A stretch of 64,000 bases of DNA from Bacillota bacterium (lineage in GTDB: Bacteria; Bacillota; Clostridia; Peptostreptococcales; Anaerovoracaceae): contig JAQXQE010000023.1 of the NCBI GenBank assembly GCA_029101005.1, positions 42,285 through 106,284 of the forward strand, read 5' to 3'. The notes beneath the pieces were generated by a model. The model was given only the letters and a program-made list of their open reading frames with translations, made no database searches and was not told the origin of the DNA. Both the position numbers and the translations under genes were made by a program. Positions 26,058 to 34,380 of this stretch are shown here, piece after piece; the stretch's first letter is position 1, and each line of letters begins with the position of its first letter.

Positions 26058-27446
26058 TTACCATGTTCCCTTGAATGCTTCTTCAGATGTTACGTACTCG
26101 TCTACCTTCTGTCTGATCTCAGCACCACCGATTGCAGATACTCTGCCGTTAGCGTACTCTTCGTCGATCCAAGCCTTAACGAAACGAACAACCTCGCTCT
26201 TCTTGTTAACTGCGTGGCTGCCCTCGAGACCGTAGTTGTCATTGATCCACATAGCTACGCCCGCAAGACCTGAGTTCTGGTTGATTGTAACTGTCGGAGG
26301 TCTCTTGAGGAACTTCTTGGTATCGAAGATGTTGTAGATCTCCTCGTTCTTGAGAAGTCCGTCTGCGTGGATTCCAGCCTTTGTAACGTTGAAGTTCTCT
26401 CCAACGAAAGGTGTCTGCTCTGGCAGCTTATATCCAATCTTGCGCTCGAAGTATCTAGCAAGGTCAGTGATTACTGTTGTGTCCATTCCGTCGAGTGTTC
26501 CCTTGAGCTGTGCATACTCGAATACCATTGCCTCGAGAGGAACGTTACCTGTTCTCTCACCGATTCCAAAGAGCGTTGTATTAACAGCTGAACAGCCATA
26601 GAGCCATGCTGTTGCAGCATTTGATACAGCCTTGTAGAAATCGTTGTGGCCGTGCCACTCAATCATATCGCTTGGAACACCAGCATAGTGCTGCAGTCCG
26701 TAGATGATTCCAGGAACTGATCTTGGAAGTGCTACTCCAGTGTATGGAACTCCGTAACCGAGTGTATCGCAGGCTCTTACCTTAGCCTTCATACCAGCCT
26801 GCTTAGCAAGATCCTGAATAGCTCTTACGAATGGAACTACGAAGCCGTAGAAGTCGGCTCTGGTAATATCCTCGAGGTGGCATCTTGGCATTACACCCGC
26901 CTCAAACGCATCGCTGATAACTGAGAGGTAGTGCTCCATAGCCTGCTTTCTTGTCATACCAAGCTTAGTGAAGATGTGGTAGTCCGAGCAGCTAACGAGG
27001 ATTCCTGTCTCCTTAACGCCAATATCGTGAACGAGCTTGAAGTCTTCCTTCTTAGCTCTGATCCAAGTTGTAATCTCCGGGAACTCAAGTCCGAGATCCT
27101 GGCAGCGCTTGATTGCCTCTCTATCTCTCTCACTGTATACAAAGAACTCTGTCTGGCGGATGATTCCCTTAGGGCCGGACAGCTTTGACATCATCTTATA
27201 TATATCCAGAATCTGCTGAACAGTGTAAGGCTCTCTTGACTGCTGTCCATCTCTGAAAGTTGTATCTGTAATCCAGATCTCTTCAGGCATTCCCATTGGG
27301 CTGTGTCTGAAGTTGAATGGAACCTTTGGAATCTCTGTGTACTCAAAGACATCTCTGAATAGCTCAGGGTTCTCAACATCATTAATTTCGTAATTGAATG
27401 AATCAAACTCAAGCAGATTGCTTGAAGGACCTAATGTTAAAGCCAT
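26058..27446 (-). CDS. Re-type citrate synthase
   Basis: 462 residues of the isopropylmalate/homocitrate synthase superfamily with DTTFRDGQQSR near residue 61, EWHGHNDFYKA and GIGERTGNVPLEAM. The long N-terminal lead and the terminal VDEYVTSEEAF segment match the Re-citrate synthases of strict anaerobes (the Clostridium kluyveri type) rather than NifV or LeuA. Followed by aconitase and isocitrate dehydrogenase, so it should start the oxidative branch from acetyl-CoA and oxaloacetate to 2-oxoglutarate for glutamate synthesis. It is the promoter-proximal gene. Homocitrate synthase is the main alternative but the operon argues against it. Confidence 0.88.
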   Translation of the reverse strand: MALTLGPSSNLLEFDSFNYEINDVENPELFRDVFEYTEIPKVPFNFRHSPMGMPEEIWITDTTFRDGQQSREPYTVQQILDIYKMMSKLSGPKGIIRQTEFFVYSERDREAIKRCQDLGLEFPEITTWIRAKKEDFKLVHDIGVKETGILVSCSDYHIFTKLGMTRKQAMEHYLSVISDAFEAGVMPRCHLEDITRADFYGFVVPFVRAIQDLAKQAGMKAKVRACDTLGYGVPYTGVALPRSVPGIIYGLQHYAGVPSDMIEWHGHNDFYKAVSNAATAWLYGCSAVNTTLFGIGERTGNVPLEAMVFEYAQLKGTLDGMDTTVITDLARYFERKIGYKLPEQTPFVGENFNVTKAGIHADGLLKNEEIYNIFDTKKFLKRPPTVTINQNSGLAGVAMWINDNYGLEGSHAVNKKSEVVRFVKAWIDEEYANGRVSAIGGAEIRQKVDEYVTSEEAFKGTW

Positions 27447-27488
27447 TTCTCACCTCTGCGACACATGGTCGCCCTTACATTTGCAATA

Positions 27489-27529
27489 TTGTATACAAGT
27501 ATTCTAAACCCATTATTTGTCATTGTCAA
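27489..27529 (-). promoter_or_regulatory. Promoter and 10 bp palindrome of the citrate synthase operon
   Basis: -35 TTGACA (27524-27529), 17 bp spacer, -10 TAGAAT (27501-27506), near consensus. Directly downstream lies TTGTATACAA (27489-27498), a perfect palindrome over the transcription start, well placed for a repressor. A GCGAC/GTCGC stem sits just before the ribosome site at about 27457-27471. Confidence 0.75.
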
Positions 27530-27575
27530 TTAGATGCAAGGCATAAATATGTCGCTTTCTCACATTTTTTCAAAC

Positions 27576-27605
27576 AAAAAAAGCCCATTTCCGCGGAAAC
27601 AGGCT
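27576..27605 (-). terminator. Terminator of the flavodoxin-like gene
   Basis: AGCC...GGCT with inner TTTCCGCGGAAA, followed by TTTTTTT on the minus strand. Confidence 0.8.
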
Positions 27606-27633
27606 ATATATTGTATTCAATCTTGTTATGCCA

Positions 27634-28272
27634 CTACAGACGCCACTCAGGTTCCTTGCGCTTGAACTTGCTTACGAGAGCAAATGCTGCAGCTTTGTGT
27701 AATCGCATACACTCGATAGGCGCAGGCTTGACCTTGAGAAGTTCAACTTCAGAACCAGACAATCTCACAATCTTGTTGCTGGTAGCCGTACCGAAGACCT
27801 TCATCATCTCGAAGTCTCTGATGTCAGGTCTCTGCTCCATCACATTGCGCAGGAACTTGTTCTCGCTCGCATGCTTAGTGATAAAAGCAGCTGCGCTGAC
27901 AATATTGAAACCCTGGGCCTGCATGAAGCCGTTGAGTTCGCTTAATGCGCGTCCGTAGGAGTTGCCGCCATATGTAACAACCGCAACAGTCATCGTGCCG
28001 CTTGCCGTCATATGCTGAATCAGCTTGAGACAAGGCAGAGGAATTCTGCACTTAATTGCGGGCACACCAAGAACGACCACCGTCTCGTCATCAAAGCTAA
28101 GACCCTTAGTCTTAGCAAGCTCGAGAACTTCTGGGAAGCTGTACACTTCGCAGTCCACATCAAGAGGGAATGCCGCGTCGAGCTTAGATGCGATATCGTG
28201 GCTCACTCCGCAGATTACCTCATTGGACTCCTCTAACAGATTAAGATTTAAACCAATTACTTTCTTTATCAT
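27634..28272 (-). CDS. Flavodoxin-like domain protein without ferredoxin domain
   Basis: 212 residues (start MIKKVIGLNLN at 28272; an in-frame extension upstream is only read-through of trpS). The middle holds VVVLGVPAIKCRIP and VAVVTYGGNSYGRALSELNGFMQAQGF, the FMN-type pattern seen in the flavodoxin domain of EFR1-type flavodoxin-ferredoxin fusions. The C-terminal 4Fe-4S part of those proteins is missing and there is no cysteine cluster, so this is a flavodoxin-only relative. The classical N-terminal phosphate loop is not obvious, so FMN binding is not certain. Its promoter may lie within the trpS terminator. Confidence 0.55.
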   Translation of the reverse strand: MIKKVIGLNLNLLEESNEVICGVSHDIASKLDAAFPLDVDCEVYSFPEVLELAKTKGLSFDDETVVVLGVPAIKCRIPLPCLKLIQHMTASGTMTVAVVTYGGNSYGRALSELNGFMQAQGFNIVSAAAFITKHASENKFLRNVMEQRPDIRDFEMMKVFGTATSNKIVRLSGSEVELLKVKPAPIECMRLHKAAAFALVSKFKRKEPEWRL

Positions 28273-28275
28273 AGT

Positions 28276-28309
28276 AAAAAAATTGTAGCACCTTATGGCG
28301 CTACAATTT
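28276..28309 (-). terminator. trpS terminator that also contains a -10 element
   Basis: Stem AAATTGTAGC/GCTACAATTT plus a CC/GG closing pair, followed by TTTTTTT on the minus strand. The 3' arm reads TGCTACAAT, an extended -10, whose end is 9 nt before the ATG of the flavodoxin-like gene. Confidence 0.75.
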
Positions 28310-28351
28310 CGTTGTTTGTGTGAAATATTTCGAAAGAATGCGAGATACTTC

Positions 28352-29350
28352 TTATTTGTAAGTAAGTCCCACCTTATCGTATACATCCTTGAGTGTCTTC
28401 TCAGCGAGAATTGACGCCTTCTCAGCACCAGCTCTGTATACACTTCTGAGATAATCCTCCTCAACGATGAGCTTAGTTGCCTCTTCTCTGATAGGTCTGA
28501 GTGACTCGATGATAACCTCTGCAACAGCAGGCTTGAACTTACCGTATCCCATGCCCTCGAAATCGTTCTCAATCTGCTCGAAGGACTTGCCAGTGAGAGC
28601 TGCGATGATATTCATCATGTTAGATACTCCAGGCTTGTTAATAGGATCGTAGCGAACCCACTTCTCTGTATCCGCGTCAGTTACCGCCTTCTTAACCTTC
28701 TTGTTGATTGTTGTCTCATCATCCATAAGGAAGATGCATCCCTCAGGAATTGACTTGGACATCTTGCTGTCAGGAGTGCTGAGTCCGTAGATTCTTGCAC
28801 CCTCCTTTGGTACAAATGCCTCTGGAACCTTGAATGTCTCTCCAAAGATTCCGTTGAATCTGTTAGCAACGTCTCTTGTCAGCTCAACGTGCTGTCTCTG
28901 ATCCTCACCAACAGGTACATAATCTGCCTGATAGAGAAGGATATCAGCAGCCATCAGTGCAGGATATGTGAAGAGTCCAGCATTGATGTTGTCAGCATTC
29001 TTCTTTGACTTGTCCTTGAACTGTGTCATTCTTGACAGTTCCCCGAACATTGTGTAGCAGTCCAGAACCCAACCCAGCTGCGCATGCGCAGGAACATGGG
29101 ACTGATAGAAAAGTGTATTCTTCTCAGGGTCGAGACCGCAAGCAATATACAGAGCAAGCTGCTCAAGAGCTCTCTTTCTAAATGCCTCAGGGTCCTGCCT
29201 TACAGTTAGGGTATGGAGGTCTGCCATAAAGTAGTAGTTGTCATACTCTTCGGTTCTGTCTACCCAACCCTTAATGGCTCCGAGATAATTACCTAAATGC
29301 AGATCGCCACTTGGCTGAATTCCGGACAGCATGATTTTCTTAGCTTCCAT
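28352..29350 (-). CDS. trpS: Tryptophan-tRNA ligase
   Basis: 332 residues, standard bacterial TrpRS length. Class I signatures: SGIQPSGDLHLGNYLGAI (HIGH-like HLGN) and KMSKS. Start MEAKKIM with GGAGG 8 nt upstream; a longer in-frame extension is not supported. It charges tRNA-Trp. Only about 40 nt separate the predicted start of transcription from the ATG, so there is no room for a T-box. Confidence 0.96.
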   Translation of the reverse strand: MEAKKIMLSGIQPSGDLHLGNYLGAIKGWVDRTEEYDNYYFMADLHTLTVRQDPEAFRKRALEQLALYIACGLDPEKNTLFYQSHVPAHAQLGWVLDCYTMFGELSRMTQFKDKSKKNADNINAGLFTYPALMAADILLYQADYVPVGEDQRQHVELTRDVANRFNGIFGETFKVPEAFVPKEGARIYGLSTPDSKMSKSIPEGCIFLMDDETTINKKVKKAVTDADTEKWVRYDPINKPGVSNMMNIIAALTGKSFEQIENDFEGMGYGKFKPAVAEVIIESLRPIREEATKLIVEEDYLRSVYRAGAEKASILAEKTLKDVYDKVGLTYK

Positions 29351-29386
29351 TATAGTTTCCTCCTTCTTAATAGAATTATAATCTTT

Positions 29387-29415
29387 ATTATTAATCCGTT
29401 TTCTTGTCTTGTCAA
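29387..29415 (-). promoter_or_regulatory. trpS promoter
   Basis: -35 TTGACA (29410-29415), 17 bp spacer, -10 AATAAT (29387-29392). Confidence 0.65.
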
Positions 29416-29420
29416 CAGTA

Positions 29421-29452
29421 AAACCCTCGAGCTTTGTTCCACTCGAGGGTTT
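29421..29452 (-). terminator. Terminator of the 5-formyl-THF cyclo-ligase gene
   Basis: 11 bp stem AAACCCTCGAG/CTCGAGGGTTT with a 10 nt loop, then TTTTAC on the minus strand. Confidence 0.75.
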
Positions 29453-29480
29453 CCTTATACACACATATCCCAGATGTCGC

Positions 29481-30056
29481 CTACTTTCTGTAAGTCGCTA
29501 CTTCTGTTATTACCGCATCCATCGGATGATCGTACTCGTCCACAGGTACTTCCTCTGACATCAGTTCCTCATAACACACCGCGATTACCGGGCAGTCAGC
29601 CTTAGGGATGTAGCGATCGTAATAGCCCGCTCCATGCCCGAGTCTTCTGCACTCTCTGTCGCAGCTCACACAAGGAGTGACGATTAGGTCAATCTCTTCA
29701 GGCTCTATTTCCTCCGCATCTGCCGCAGGCTCCATGATTCCATATGCTCCAACCGCCAATGATTCTTTGCCTGTATACAATTTGGCTACCATTATGTGGC
29801 CCTCTGTATCTGTACAGAGTGGAATGCAGGCTCTCTTGCCATCTTCCGGCAGCTTCTCGAGAAGCTTCGTTGTTGATGGCTCATTGCCCATATGTAGATA
29901 GAGCATAACGGTATTGGCCGCCTCGTACTCAGCTGTGTCAATCAGCGCCTGGTAGATAGCCTCGCTCGCTGAAGCCTTGTATTCGGATGTAAGCGCCTTA
30001 GCGCGCGCCTTGATCTCCCTGCGCAGCAGGGTTTTACCCTCGTGAACTGTACTCAT
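29481..30056 (-). CDS. 5-formyltetrahydrofolate cyclo-ligase
   Basis: 191 residues, full family length. The N-terminal basic helix (KTLLRREIKARAKAL) and the C-terminal motif GHGAGYYDRYI (ATP and substrate binding) are intact. It converts 5-formyl-THF to methenyl-THF with ATP. The ATG is 2 bp past the MATE stop with no clear Shine-Dalgarno box, so translation is probably coupled to that gene. It links to the fchA/folD folate genes elsewhere in the window. Confidence 0.92.
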   Translation of the reverse strand: MSTVHEGKTLLRREIKARAKALTSEYKASASEAIYQALIDTAEYEAANTVMLYLHMGNEPSTTKLLEKLPEDGKRACIPLCTDTEGHIMVAKLYTGKESLAVGAYGIMEPAADAEEIEPEEIDLIVTPCVSCDRECRRLGHGAGYYDRYIPKADCPVIAVCYEELMSEEVPVDEYDHPMDAVITEVATYRK

Positions 30057-30058
30057 AA

Positions 30059-31426
30059 TTATATCTTGTCGATGATCTTGCGTCTGATGCGCTTAGTGTA
30101 GAGAACGGACATTGTTGTTCCGATTACCTCGGCGATAGGGAATGCCCACCATACTAATGTAACCTCACCTGAGAGTGAGAGCAGCCATGCCGCTGGGAGC
30201 AGCACGACGAGCTGTCTTACGATTGAGATGTTCATACTGTATACGCTCTTGCCGAATGCCTGGAAGATTGCTCCACGCATGATTGCGTATCCAGCGAATG
30301 GGAAGTTGATTGCGATGATTCTCAGTGCTGGTACTCCAATTCTCAGCATCTCTGTTGATGCGCTGAAGATTGAGAGCAGCTGCTCTGGGAACATCCAGAA
30401 GACGAGCATTCCGCATGTCATAATGCCGACTGCAAGTCTTGCACTAAAGCTCATTACTTCCTGGATTCTTGCCTTGTTTCTTGATCCATAGTTGAAGGCT
30501 GCGATTGGAACTACTCCTGCGTTCAGTCCGAAGATTGGCATGAAGATGAAGCTCTGCAGCTTGAAGTACGCTCCGAATGTCGCTACTGCTGTTGATGAGA
30601 ATGCGAACAGGATTTTGTTGAGTCCTGTGCTCATTACTGAACCAACTGACTGCATGATTACTGAAGGAACTCCGATCTTGTAGATCTCCTTGATGATTGG
30701 GAGGTCTGGCTTGAGGTCGCCGATTCTGAGCTTAATCTCTTTGTTAACCTTGTGGTTGAAGTAGAATCCGAGTGCCGCACCGATAATCTGTCCGAAGATT
30801 GTCGCTACAGCCGCACCTCTGATACCCATTTCCGGGAAGCCGCAGAGTCCGAAGATCAGGATTGGGTCCATAATCATATTAACTACTGCGCCGCTTGCCT
30901 GTGTGTAGAATACGTATTTCGTCTTACCTGTTGCCTGCATCATTCTCTCGAATGTAATCTGAGTCATTACTCCGCATGAGAGCCAGCATACTGTGCTGAG
31001 GTAGATTGTTCCGTATTCGATGATGCGCGCATCCTGTGTCATGAGCTTCATGAATGGCTCTGAGAGGAATCCGATTCCTACGAAGACCAGATAGTTGACC
31101 GCCGCAAGGATGATCCCGTTGTGCGCTACCTTATTTACTTTATCAAGCTTGCCCTCTCCGAGATATCTTGAGAGCAGCGCGCTCATTCCGACGGAGATAC
31201 CGATTGAGAATGAGATGATGAGCATCTGGATTGGAAAGGCTGCTGTTACCGCTGTCAGCGCATCCTCGTTGATCTTAGCAACGAAGAAACTGTCTACGAT
31301 ATTGTAGAGCGCCTGTACCAGATTGGAGATCATTAGTGGAACTGACATTGAGACGAGAAGCTTCTTCACAGGAGCGTAACCCATCGGATTGCCGTTCTGC
31401 ATTTCTTTGTTTGTCTTATCTGCCAT
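30059..31426 (-). CDS. MATE family efflux transporter
   Basis: 455 residues with twelve predicted membrane helices in two six-helix halves. The N-terminal half has PLMISNLVQALYNIVDSFFVAKI, typical of the clostridial NorM/VmrA-type multidrug and toxin exporters driven by Na+ or H+. Substrates are not predictable. An AAGGA site precedes the ATG, and a TGCTATAAT extended -10 lies at 31485-31493. It is cotranscribed with the folate cyclo-ligase gene. Confidence 0.93.
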   Translation of the reverse strand: MADKTNKEMQNGNPMGYAPVKKLLVSMSVPLMISNLVQALYNIVDSFFVAKINEDALTAVTAAFPIQMLIISFSIGISVGMSALLSRYLGEGKLDKVNKVAHNGIILAAVNYLVFVGIGFLSEPFMKLMTQDARIIEYGTIYLSTVCWLSCGVMTQITFERMMQATGKTKYVFYTQASGAVVNMIMDPILIFGLCGFPEMGIRGAAVATIFGQIIGAALGFYFNHKVNKEIKLRIGDLKPDLPIIKEIYKIGVPSVIMQSVGSVMSTGLNKILFAFSSTAVATFGAYFKLQSFIFMPIFGLNAGVVPIAAFNYGSRNKARIQEVMSFSARLAVGIMTCGMLVFWMFPEQLLSIFSASTEMLRIGVPALRIIAINFPFAGYAIMRGAIFQAFGKSVYSMNISIVRQLVVLLPAAWLLSLSGEVTLVWWAFPIAEVIGTTMSVLYTKRIRRKIIDKI

Positions 31427-31729
31427 AATTCTAATCCTTACTTCTCTTGCTTACTTATACAACTCTTTATTCTTATAACTTTAAATTATAGCATTTTTAC
31501 GGTTGATTTGCTAGGTCTGTCGTCTAGCCGTCGATTTTCTCGACGTATATAGGGGTTCGTTAGGCGTCAGCAAGCTGAGTTTGTAGATTTTGTAACAATA
31601 AACAAAAAATTTTTGATATTTTTGTTGACTTTCACTATTATTGGCGTTATTATGCAATCAAGCAATCTTAGAACTTGTTGCTGACCGTTTCGGTCTGTTT
31701 TTATTTTACGTTTTTAAGGAGGATAACTT
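31427..31729. promoter_or_regulatory. Divergent control region between MATE and AGCS genes
   Basis: Minus-strand extended -10 TGCTATAAT (31485-31493) serves the MATE gene. For the plus strand, -35 TTGACT (31625-31630), 17 bp and -10 TATTAT (31648-31653) serve the symporter. A CGTCGA/TCGACG hairpin lies near 31532-31549. The plus-strand leader has GACCG TTT CGGTC followed by TTTTT (31683-31702), a possible weak attenuator. No riboswitch class is recognised. Confidence 0.65.
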
Positions 31730-33196
31730 ATGGCTAACTTTACAGCTTGGTTAGACAAAATCGACGGCATGGTTTGGGGCGTACCTATGATGGTACTTCT
31801 TATGGGCCTCGGACTCCTGCTCTCATTCAGAATGGGCTTCTTACAGTTCAGGAAGCTCGGCAAGGCGCTTAGATATATGGTTCACAACGAAGAGGGTGCG
31901 GAAGGTGAGGTTTCATCATTCGGAGCTCTCGCGACAGCGCTCGCTGCTACCGTCGGAACTGGTAACATCGTAGGAGTAGCTACCGCCATCATGATCGGTG
32001 GCCCTGGCGCCCTTTTCTGGATGATCATTGCAGCGTGCCTCGGTATGGCGACCAAGTACGCCGAGGGACTCCTCGCTATCAAATACAGAGTAATCGACGA
32101 GAACAACCACGCACTCGGCGGACCTTTCTACTACATCGAGAATGGTATGGGTAAGAACTGGAAGTGGCTCGCTAAGATGTTCGCATTCTTCGGAGCTGCT
32201 GCTGGTGCTCTCGGTATCGGTACTATTACACAGGTTAACTCAATCACATCAGCTTGCAACCAGATGCTCGATCCTGAGAGTGCACACATCGCATTCTCAA
32301 TCGGTTCACAGTCATACACATGGACAACGGTTATCACAGCTATCGTTGTAACTGCTTGTGTAACTGCTGTAATCATCGGCGGAATCAAGAGAATCGCTGA
32401 CGTAGCTTCAAAGATCGTACCTGCTATGATGGTAATCTACGTTGTAGTTGCTTTCTCAATCCTGCTCTTCAACATCACTAAGGTTCCTGCTGCATTCGTA
32501 GTAATCTTCAGAAGCGCATTCGGACTCGACGCTGCTGCCGGCGGAGCTCTCGGTGCTATGATGGTAGCTATGCAGAAGGGTGTTGCTAGAGGTATCTTCT
32601 CAAACGAGGCTGGTCTTGGATCAGCTCCAATCGCTGCCGCTGCTGCTCAGACAAGAGAGCCAGTAAGACAGGGACTCGTTACAATGACTGGTACATTCCT
32701 CGACACAATCGTTATCTGTACTATGACAGGTCTCTCAATCATCCTGACTGGTGCTTATGACCAGGGCCTCGAGGGCGTAGCTGTTACAATCTACGCATTC
32801 GGCGCAGGTCTCCCATGGAGCCAGCAGGCTGGAGCTATCGTACTCACATGCTGCCTCGCTCTCTTCGCTTTCACAACCATCCTCGGCTGGGACTACTACG
32901 CAGAGCGTTGCCTTGAGTACCTGACAAACAGAAATATGACTGCAGTTAAGGTATACCGCTGGATCTACATCGGCGCTGTACTCATCGGTCCATTCCTGAC
33001 ACTCTCATTCGTATGGACTCTCGCGGACATCTTCAACGGACTCATGGCATTCCCTAACCTCATTGCAATTCTTGCACTCAACGGAGTTGTTGTTAAGGAG
33101 ACAAGAGACTACTTCAGAAGACTCAACGCAGGTGAGGTTAACGAAGGCTACATCTCATTCAGAGAGAAGCGCGCAGCTAAGAAGAAAGAAGCTTAA
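31730..33196 (+). CDS. Alanine/glycine:cation symporter (AGCS) family
   Basis: 488 residues with about eleven membrane helices. Family signatures include GTGNIVGVATAIMIGGPGA near residue 77 and FSNEAGLGSAPIAAAAAQT near residue 290, plus GWDYYAERCLEYL. It imports alanine or glycine with Na+ or H+. Ribosome site AAGGAGG lies 7 nt before the ATG. It is monocistronic, between a strong promoter and a strong terminator, which fits high expression in an amino-acid-using anaerobe. Confidence 0.93.
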   Translation: MANFTAWLDKIDGMVWGVPMMVLLMGLGLLLSFRMGFLQFRKLGKALRYMVHNEEGAEGEVSSFGALATALAATVGTGNIVGVATAIMIGGPGALFWMIIAACLGMATKYAEGLLAIKYRVIDENNHALGGPFYYIENGMGKNWKWLAKMFAFFGAAAGALGIGTITQVNSITSACNQMLDPESAHIAFSIGSQSYTWTTVITAIVVTACVTAVIIGGIKRIADVASKIVPAMMVIYVVVAFSILLFNITKVPAAFVVIFRSAFGLDAAAGGALGAMMVAMQKGVARGIFSNEAGLGSAPIAAAAAQTREPVRQGLVTMTGTFLDTIVICTMTGLSIILTGAYDQGLEGVAVTIYAFGAGLPWSQQAGAIVLTCCLALFAFTTILGWDYYAERCLEYLTNRNMTAVKVYRWIYIGAVLIGPFLTLSFVWTLADIFNGLMAFPNLIAILALNGVVVKETRDYFRRLNAGEVNEGYISFREKRAAKKKEA

Positions 33197-33228
33197 ATAT
33201 CATTTGCCAATATGTCTCATATAGACGC

Positions 33229-33260
33229 AAAACCCGATGGCCGTATGGCCATCGGGTTTT
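33229..33260 (+). terminator. Bidirectional terminator between AGCS and the SanA/YdcF-like gene
   Basis: 14 bp perfect stem AAAACCCGATGGCC with loop GTAT; A-tract on one side and T-tract on the other, so it serves both convergent genes. Confidence 0.9.
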
Positions 33261-33273
33261 GTTATATCTATTA

Positions 33274-33939
33274 TTAATCCCATGTCAGTCTTCCGTCTCC
33301 GCTTATCGGGAACGGTTCACCGAGATATGTCGGATCTACTTTCAATATTGCTTTGAAGAAGTCCTTCTCTCTAGCAAGGAACTCTCGAATCACAAGGCTT
33401 CTCGTATCTGCACTCTGAACTGGTGCCGCCGACAGTCCTTCTACTTCGATTCCAAGAACATTTCCAATGAATAGTGCCCTATACTCATGGAATTCCTGTG
33501 TTACTACTATCGCCTTCTCTACTTCGAAGATTGCTTTCGCCCTATACATCGAATCGTATGTCGAGAACCCCGCGTGATCGAGGAAAACATCTTCCTCCGG
33601 CACTCCTGCCTCCAGCACGTAGTTCTTCATACTGGCTACTTCGTTATAGTACTGCTGCCCGTTGTCTCCTGACAGAAGCAGCTTGTCTGCATATCCATTC
33701 CAATACAGATCCAGCGCCGTATCCAGTCTCTCCCTGAGATATGCTCCTGGCGTTCCGTCCCAGTTGAGTCCTGCGCCCAGCACAATTATGCACTCCGCAT
33801 GATCCAGCTTCGCCGCATCGCTCTTCAGGTGCAGCTTGCCCACTCCGAGCACTGACAGCTGAACCATCCCCACAAGCACCACGCAGATGAAGCACAGCGT
33901 AAATATTCTTTTGATCAGCTTCCACAATGCTCTAAACAT
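33274..33939 (-). CDS. SanA/YdcF-like (DUF218) membrane protein
   Basis: 221 residues. One N-terminal membrane helix (about 10-32) is followed by a DUF218 domain with IIVLGAGLNWDGTPGAYLRERLD, LLLSGDNG and AIVVTQEFHEYRALFI. SanA/ElyC-type proteins act in envelope integrity or vancomycin tolerance in other bacteria, with unknown chemistry. AGAGGGG precedes the ATG, and TGTGATAGAAT (extended -10) lies about 40 bp upstream. It is monocistronic. Confidence 0.85.
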   Translation of the reverse strand: MFRALWKLIKRIFTLCFICVVLVGMVQLSVLGVGKLHLKSDAAKLDHAECIIVLGAGLNWDGTPGAYLRERLDTALDLYWNGYADKLLLSGDNGQQYYNEVASMKNYVLEAGVPEEDVFLDHAGFSTYDSMYRAKAIFEVEKAIVVTQEFHEYRALFIGNVLGIEVEGLSAAPVQSADTRSLVIREFLAREKDFFKAILKVDPTYLGEPFPISGDGRLTWD

Positions 33940-34011
33940 ACACTAACCCCTCTTTCAACAGATATTGATTCTATCACAATACCGCATCAACCGCAAACCC
34001 GCGCAAAGTCA

Positions 34012-34037
34012 AACCGCCAGCCTCACGGCTGGCGGTT
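34012..34037 (-). terminator. Terminator of the 37-residue small protein gene
   Basis: 11 bp stem AACCGCCAGCC/GGCTGGCGGTT, loop TCAC, about 50 bp past the stop. Confidence 0.75.
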
Positions 34038-34087
34038 CCTTAGCGAAAGATTGCGAAAGAGTATATCTCTTCTATAGCTATAAGTTA

Positions 34088-34201
34088 TTACTTAACGAGA
34101 TCAGCTACCTCTCTGTAAGCGATGTATCCGAAAGTTCCTACTCCGAATGTTCCAAGTGCAATTACTGCTGCAGCTGATGCGATTAAACTAAGTGTTGCCA
34201 T
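34088..34201 (-). CDS. Single-span small membrane protein, 37 aa
   Basis: A 37-residue frame, MATLSLIASAAAVIALGTFG followed by VGTFGYIAYREVADLVK: one Ala/Gly-rich membrane helix and a short charged tail. A GGAGG box sits 7 nt before the ATG, a TATAAT -10 lies about 70 bp upstream, and a strong terminator follows, so it looks like a genuine monocistronic small gene. It is divergent from the LysR gene at 34381, whose product may regulate it. I do not recognise a family. The lack of a cleavable signal argues for an inner-membrane peptide, a membrane-protein partner or a toxin-like peptide. Confidence 0.65.
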   Translation of the reverse strand: MATLSLIASAAAVIALGTFGVGTFGYIAYREVADLVK

Positions 34202-34380
34202 AATGTTACCTCCGTCCGAATATATATGTAAATGAAATTTAGTGTTTATCCTTTATCTGGTATTATATTAACGCTCGCATAGCACAAAGTAAAACTAGAC
34301 TGTTCTAACATTGTGATAGCATCCACTTATCACCTGTGCTACAATCAAGTTAGTTAACGATTCGTACAAAGGAGGGCACC

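Noticed and set aside
27450..27480. Nine-codon upstream ORF (ATG TGT CGC ...) overlapping the Re-citrate synthase start
   Set aside because: Too short and without a ribosome site of its own; probably chance.
29351..29480. T-box leader upstream of trpS
   Set aside because: The promoter lies about 40 nt before the ATG, which leaves no space for a T-box, and no TGGN bulge or specifier loop is visible.
31500..31729. Glycine riboswitch before the AGCS gene
   Set aside because: The conserved glycine aptamer cores are not found.
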